Shown: piece after piece, positions 6,175 through 9,060 of the stretch
Position numbering within the stretch: position 1 is the stretch's first letter
How the letters are laid out: each line of letters starts with the position of its first letter
DNA from: Euryarchaeota archaeon UBA10
GTDB taxonomy: Archaea > Thermoplasmatota > Poseidoniia > Poseidoniales > Poseidoniaceae
NCBI GenBank assembly: GCA_002498185.1
Contig: DAGO01000058.1
Coordinates: 857 to 9,916, forward strand
Length of the DNA stretch: 9,060 nucleotides
Reading direction: 5' to 3'
Position numbers and translations under genes: made by a program
The notes under the pieces: generated by a model
Seen by the model: the letters and a program-made list of their open reading frames with translations, nothing else
Told to the model about the DNA's origin: nothing
Databases searched by the model: none

Positions 6175-7725
6175 TTACTTCAGACTATCTTTACGCTTCT
6201 TAGAAGCGCTTCCGACCTCTCGCAGGAATCGCTCTCTAAGTGCTTCATGAAGCCACATACCTTCTTCCAACTCTAGCAGAAGCCCATATGTCAGTAATCT
6301 TTCAGGAGGATTTCCCTCCCAATCGACTGCAGCAGATAACTTACTCCATGGAACTGGAGACTCGGCGACGGCAAGTGTGGCCAGTAGCTCATGTTCCTCA
6401 CTGGGCATATGGTCAATAATCTCCTCATCAAGGAATTTCAACCAATCTCCGTGAGTGGCTTGGCCGTAGATCTCTAGGAGTTCTAGAGCTAGCGGGTGGC
6501 CCCCCGTTAATCGGTGAACATCTACAGGACTCGGTGGGGAGCCATCCATATTTTCTACCCAATCGCTAATCTCGTCTATCGATAATCCTTGAAGTGGTAG
6601 TTCTTCGACCAATTCTCTTGTATGTACATCTCTTCTATCGTAGACATTCAATGTTGTTCTTGAGATGAAAACCAACCGCAGCGGGGCTTTCTTTGAGATG
6701 TCAAGCAGCGCACCTAACAAATCCCTAGCCTCTTTTGCAACATGATGTACGTCGTCTAACACAATAAGCCAATATGGAGGTGGGCCTCCTGATTCGCCAA
6801 CGAATCTCTCGCGTATCGCTTGTGCATCTGTAAGATATGCTAGCAATCTGCGACGCCAAGAGTCAACATCGAATTCTGCGCCGGGAGTCAAAGGTAAGGT
6901 TTCCATCAACTGATACGGATCATGTTTGTCATCAACTCCGAATCTGTGAAGCAAAGATACTGCCAATCCAACCGCCTTATCCCAAGGCTGGCAAGGATAC
7001 CAACAAACCGACAAGTGTGGTACTTCGGTCATGTGTTCTCCTAGCCAATTTGCCACCAAAGTCGATTTTCCTATGCCTGCGATTCCGTGAATTACCATAC
7101 ATGGAGAGCCTTTTTCAAACCAAGAATTCAGTTCTTGAATTGGGGTTGTTCTTCCGTGAACCGGTCGTGTCTTTGGAGGAGAGGTGTGGTACGTTGCATG
7201 GGCTCCAGCCAGCAATTTTAGCCTACCAGGAGGAGGCAAATCCGAATCTTCGTCTTTCTTTGTAACCAATCCAAAGCGAATGTCTCCGAAGGTAAGAACT
7301 CCTTCGTGTTGTGCATGAAGAAGGATTTGTAACACTGACAAATCTGCTTGTAAACGAGTTGCTGCCTGACTGGCTTCTATTTCTAACAAGGTATCTGTTT
7401 CGTCACGAATTAGTACTCTTAGTTCTGATAGTTCATCCAATCGCTTCTTGGCTTCACCTCGGCCCTCTTCAGTGAGTTGCCAAGTCTTTTGCCGTCTATC
7501 ATCGCCGCGAATTGAGCGAGAGTGTTCGCTAACCAAGCGCTTCTTCAACAATGTTCGCATCGCTCTACTGACATTAGGGGGGTGCTGAGCGCAAGCTTCT
7601 GCAATCCCTGGTCTTGTTAGGGCAGAGGTTACGACATAGCGATCTGCCTGTTCGTCTTCATCCAAAAGATGGAGCAGTATGCGGTCTTTGACCGCTATAT
7701 TCACTCGAGGGATATCGCCGGCCAC
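6175..7725 (-). CDS. Winged-helix STAND-type ATPase, probable transcriptional regulator
   Basis: The product is 516 residues. Residues about 13-95 form a MarR-like winged helix, with the wing visible as GDDRRQKTWQLTEEG (74-88), so DNA binding is expected. After a helical linker comes a NACHT/NB-ARC-like ATPase core: Walker A GIAGIGKST at 214-222, Walker B LIVLDDVHH at 320-328, a sensor-like SRT at 355-357, and GGHPLALEL at 408-416, matching the GxP motif of STAND proteins. The C-terminal 100 residues look helical, but no TPR or effector domain is evident. The start is a GTG at 7725 with GGGAG 4 bases upstream; a second GTG 7 codons in is an alternative. The architecture suggests an ATP-switched regulator, perhaps MalT-like in logic, although the ligand is unknown. 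It is divergent from the secreted propeller gene, a candidate target. Its stop abuts that of thioredoxin. Confidence 0.85.
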   Translation of the reverse strand: MAGDIPRVNIAVKDRILLHLLDEDEQADRYVVTSALTRPGIAEACAQHPPNVSRAMRTLLKKRLVSEHSRSIRGDDRRQKTWQLTEEGRGEAKKRLDELSELRVLIRDETDTLLEIEASQAATRLQADLSVLQILLHAQHEGVLTFGDIRFGLVTKKDEDSDLPPPGRLKLLAGAHATYHTSPPKTRPVHGRTTPIQELNSWFEKGSPCMVIHGIAGIGKSTLVANWLGEHMTEVPHLSVCWYPCQPWDKAVGLAVSLLHRFGVDDKHDPYQLMETLPLTPGAEFDVDSWRRRLLAYLTDAQAIRERFVGESGGPPPYWLIVLDDVHHVAKEARDLLGALLDISKKAPLRLVFISRTTLNVYDRRDVHTRELVEELPLQGLSIDEISDWVENMDGSPPSPVDVHRLTGGHPLALELLEIYGQATHGDWLKFLDEEIIDHMPSEEHELLATLAVAESPVPWSKLSAAVDWEGNPPERLLTYGLLLELEEGMWLHEALRERFLREVGSASKKRKDSLK

Positions 7726-7831
7726 GACTCTCCCTACTATGGTATGGCATTCAACGATTCCCCTTCAATGCCTGAAATCCGTGTGAACATCTTGACCGTA
7801 AATCCTTTTGTAAGGAAGATGCCCGAGGAGT

Positions 7832-9060
7832 ATGGCAAGCGCCAGCCGCCGTGCATTGACTCTGATATTTTTGATGATATCAATGAGTTGGGTAACCCTC
7901 GCGTCTGGGGCAGATATCGACGGTGATGGAGTCGATGATTCCGTTGATGATTGTATCTATGCTGCCGGAAATTCAACCGTGGATAGGACCGGTTGCCCTG
8001 ACAGAGATGGCGACGGGACATCCGATTTCAATGATGGATGGACTTCATCGAACCCTAATTTTGCAAAAGATGTTGCAATCCCTCAAAATTATGATTTTAC
8101 CGATGTTGACCACTCCCCTGATGGTACTGCAATTGCTACCAGCGATGAAAATGGATATTTGCGATTATGGAACGCTACAACAGGTACCAATTTCCGGTCA
8201 GTGAATGTTGGAGGAGAATTATCTAGTGTATCATGGTCTGGCGATGGCAGATTTATTGGCGTAACCAGAAATGACGATTCGGCGCATGTTTACTATTCAG
8301 ACAACTTGTCCAGTGTTCACGGCACAATAAGTGCTGATGTTGGAGGAGGAGACTACCCCTATGACATTGATCTTTCAGCTGATGGAGAAATGGCAGCAAT
8401 AGCCATCGGACGTTCCGGCAATGGTGGCACTAACGGTGTTGTAAGGATGATTAACATGAGTGATGGGTCAGTAATTCAAAACCTGAATCCAGGTGGCGAA
8501 GATAGATTTTATTCAGTTGAGTTTTCCCCTACAGGTAGCCATTTACTAATTGGAAGTAACAATGATTTCTATGTCGTCGAAACCTCATCATGGTCTACGG
8601 TTAGATCCGAATCCTCACCTAATGGCGCAGTCAATTCAGTCGATTGGTCACATGATGGAAAGCATATGGCAATTTGCGAAGGATGGGATGGCGGAGGAGC
8701 CACAATTCGTCTGTATGCTGCAGGCTCTTGGACCCAAAAGTGGAGTAAATCAATCTCAACGTCCTGCTTGTCTTCAGATTTCTCTCCGGATGGGCGACAA
8801 GTAGTCTTTGGAATGAGTTGGTATCAGGGTGATGGAGCAACAGCAAGGATATACGAAGTCTCAACTGGTAACGGCGTAGATAATATTGTCCAGCCTCGAC
8901 CAGGTAACTGCAGCTCTGGTAGCGGCAACAATTGTGGGCAAAATAACGGACTATCGTGGTCTCCAGACGGTTCGAGAATCGCTCAAGCATTCGGAAGGAA
9001 CGACGAAGGTTTCTACATTTGGTTCGCAGACTTAGATCCTGACAACGATGGATGGAATAC
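7832..9060 (+). CDS. Secreted WD40-like beta-propeller protein with DxDxDG repeats (partial, C-terminus beyond right edge)
   Basis: From the ATG at 7832 the frame is open for 409 codons to the window edge with no stop. Residues 1-26 form a good signal peptide: RR, a hydrophobic core around 8-23, and ASGA near the cleavage site. Then come calcium-binding, thrombospondin-3-like motifs DIDGDGVDD (28-36) and DRDGDG (57-62), with C41 and C55 flanking and probably disulfide bonded. From about residue 89 there are roughly seven WD40-like blades, each with an S-x-D-G core (HSPDG, WSGDG, LSADG, FSPTG, WSHDG, FSPDG, WSPDG); the first ends in RLWNATTG. A further DPDNDGW motif at 402-408 shows the calcium-type repeats resume. 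The protein should be exported and sit outside the cell or on its surface. GAGGAG lies only 1 base before the ATG, so initiation may be leaderless. Binding partner unknown. Confidence 0.88.
   Translation, partial: MASASRRALTLIFLMISMSWVTLASGADIDGDGVDDSVDDCIYAAGNSTVDRTGCPDRDGDGTSDFNDGWTSSNPNFAKDVAIPQNYDFTDVDHSPDGTAIATSDENGYLRLWNATTGTNFRSVNVGGELSSVSWSGDGRFIGVTRNDDSAHVYYSDNLSSVHGTISADVGGGDYPYDIDLSADGEMAAIAIGRSGNGGTNGVVRMINMSDGSVIQNLNPGGEDRFYSVEFSPTGSHLLIGSNNDFYVVETSSWSTVRSESSPNGAVNSVDWSHDGKHMAICEGWDGGGATIRLYAAGSWTQKWSKSISTSCLSSDFSPDGRQVVFGMSWYQGDGATARIYEVSTGNGVDNIVQPRPGNCSSGSGNNCGQNNGLSWSPDGSRIAQAFGRNDEGFYIWFADLDPDNDGWN

Noticed and set aside
6175..7725. STAND ATPase as an anti-phage (Avs-like) defence protein
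   Set aside because: There is no nuclease, TIR or other effector domain, nor a long repeat sensor; a MarR-like winged helix at the N-terminus argues for transcriptional control.
7669..8204. Plus-strand short open frames across the start of the propeller gene and the divergent gap
   Set aside because: They lack domain content and ribosome sites, and run out of frame with the signal peptide and DxDxDG motifs of the real gene at 7832.
8550..8990. Short frames on both strands within the right-hand 500 bases
   Set aside because: These are shadows of the propeller gene; the true frame is continuous through this stretch with regular blade motifs.

Overview
The window is gene-dense: eleven protein genes, two of them cut by the window edges, and no gap longer than about 110 bases. 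I see no rRNA, tRNA, CRISPR array, insertion sequence or other mobile element. The best guess for the source is a planktonic marine archaeon of Marine Group II (Candidatus Poseidoniales). This is inferred from protein style: a secreted protein mixing DxDxDG calcium-type repeats with WD40-like propeller blades, a winged-helix/STAND ATPase regulator, and compact operons with short Shine-Dalgarno-type sites. No rRNA or ribosomal protein is present to confirm it, and a bacterial source cannot be excluded.

Layout. (1) 1-1979, minus strand: an ABC-2 type polysaccharide export operon in the order permease, ATPase (4-base ATGA overlap), then a coiled-coil protein running off the left edge that is probably the start of a large glycan-assembly enzyme. 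(2) 2053-2699, minus strand: a two-gene BolA/CGFS-glutaredoxin operon, a classical iron-sulfur cluster handling pair. (3) 2752-4131, plus strand: a Wzx/MATE-like polysaccharide flippase, divergent from bolA and overlapping the end of the next operon by 71 bases. (4) 4061-5745, minus strand: ribulose-phosphate 3-epimerase followed by a GT4-type glycosyltransferase. (5) 5845-6174, plus strand: thioredoxin. (6) 6175-7725, minus strand: a winged-helix STAND ATPase, whose stop codon abuts the thioredoxin stop. (7) 7832-9060, plus strand: a secreted beta-propeller protein, divergent from the regulator and cut by the right edge.

Together the region looks like a cell-surface glycan locus (ABC exporter, flippase, glycosyltransferase, coiled-coil glycan protein) interleaved with redox and Fe-S housekeeping (BolA, glutaredoxin, thioredoxin) and pentose-phosphate metabolism (Rpe). 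A possible regulator/secreted-protein pair follows. The least expected content for an archaeon is the linked BolA and CGFS glutaredoxin. The two genes most easily missed are the edge-truncated ones: the left coiled-coil protein and the right secreted propeller.
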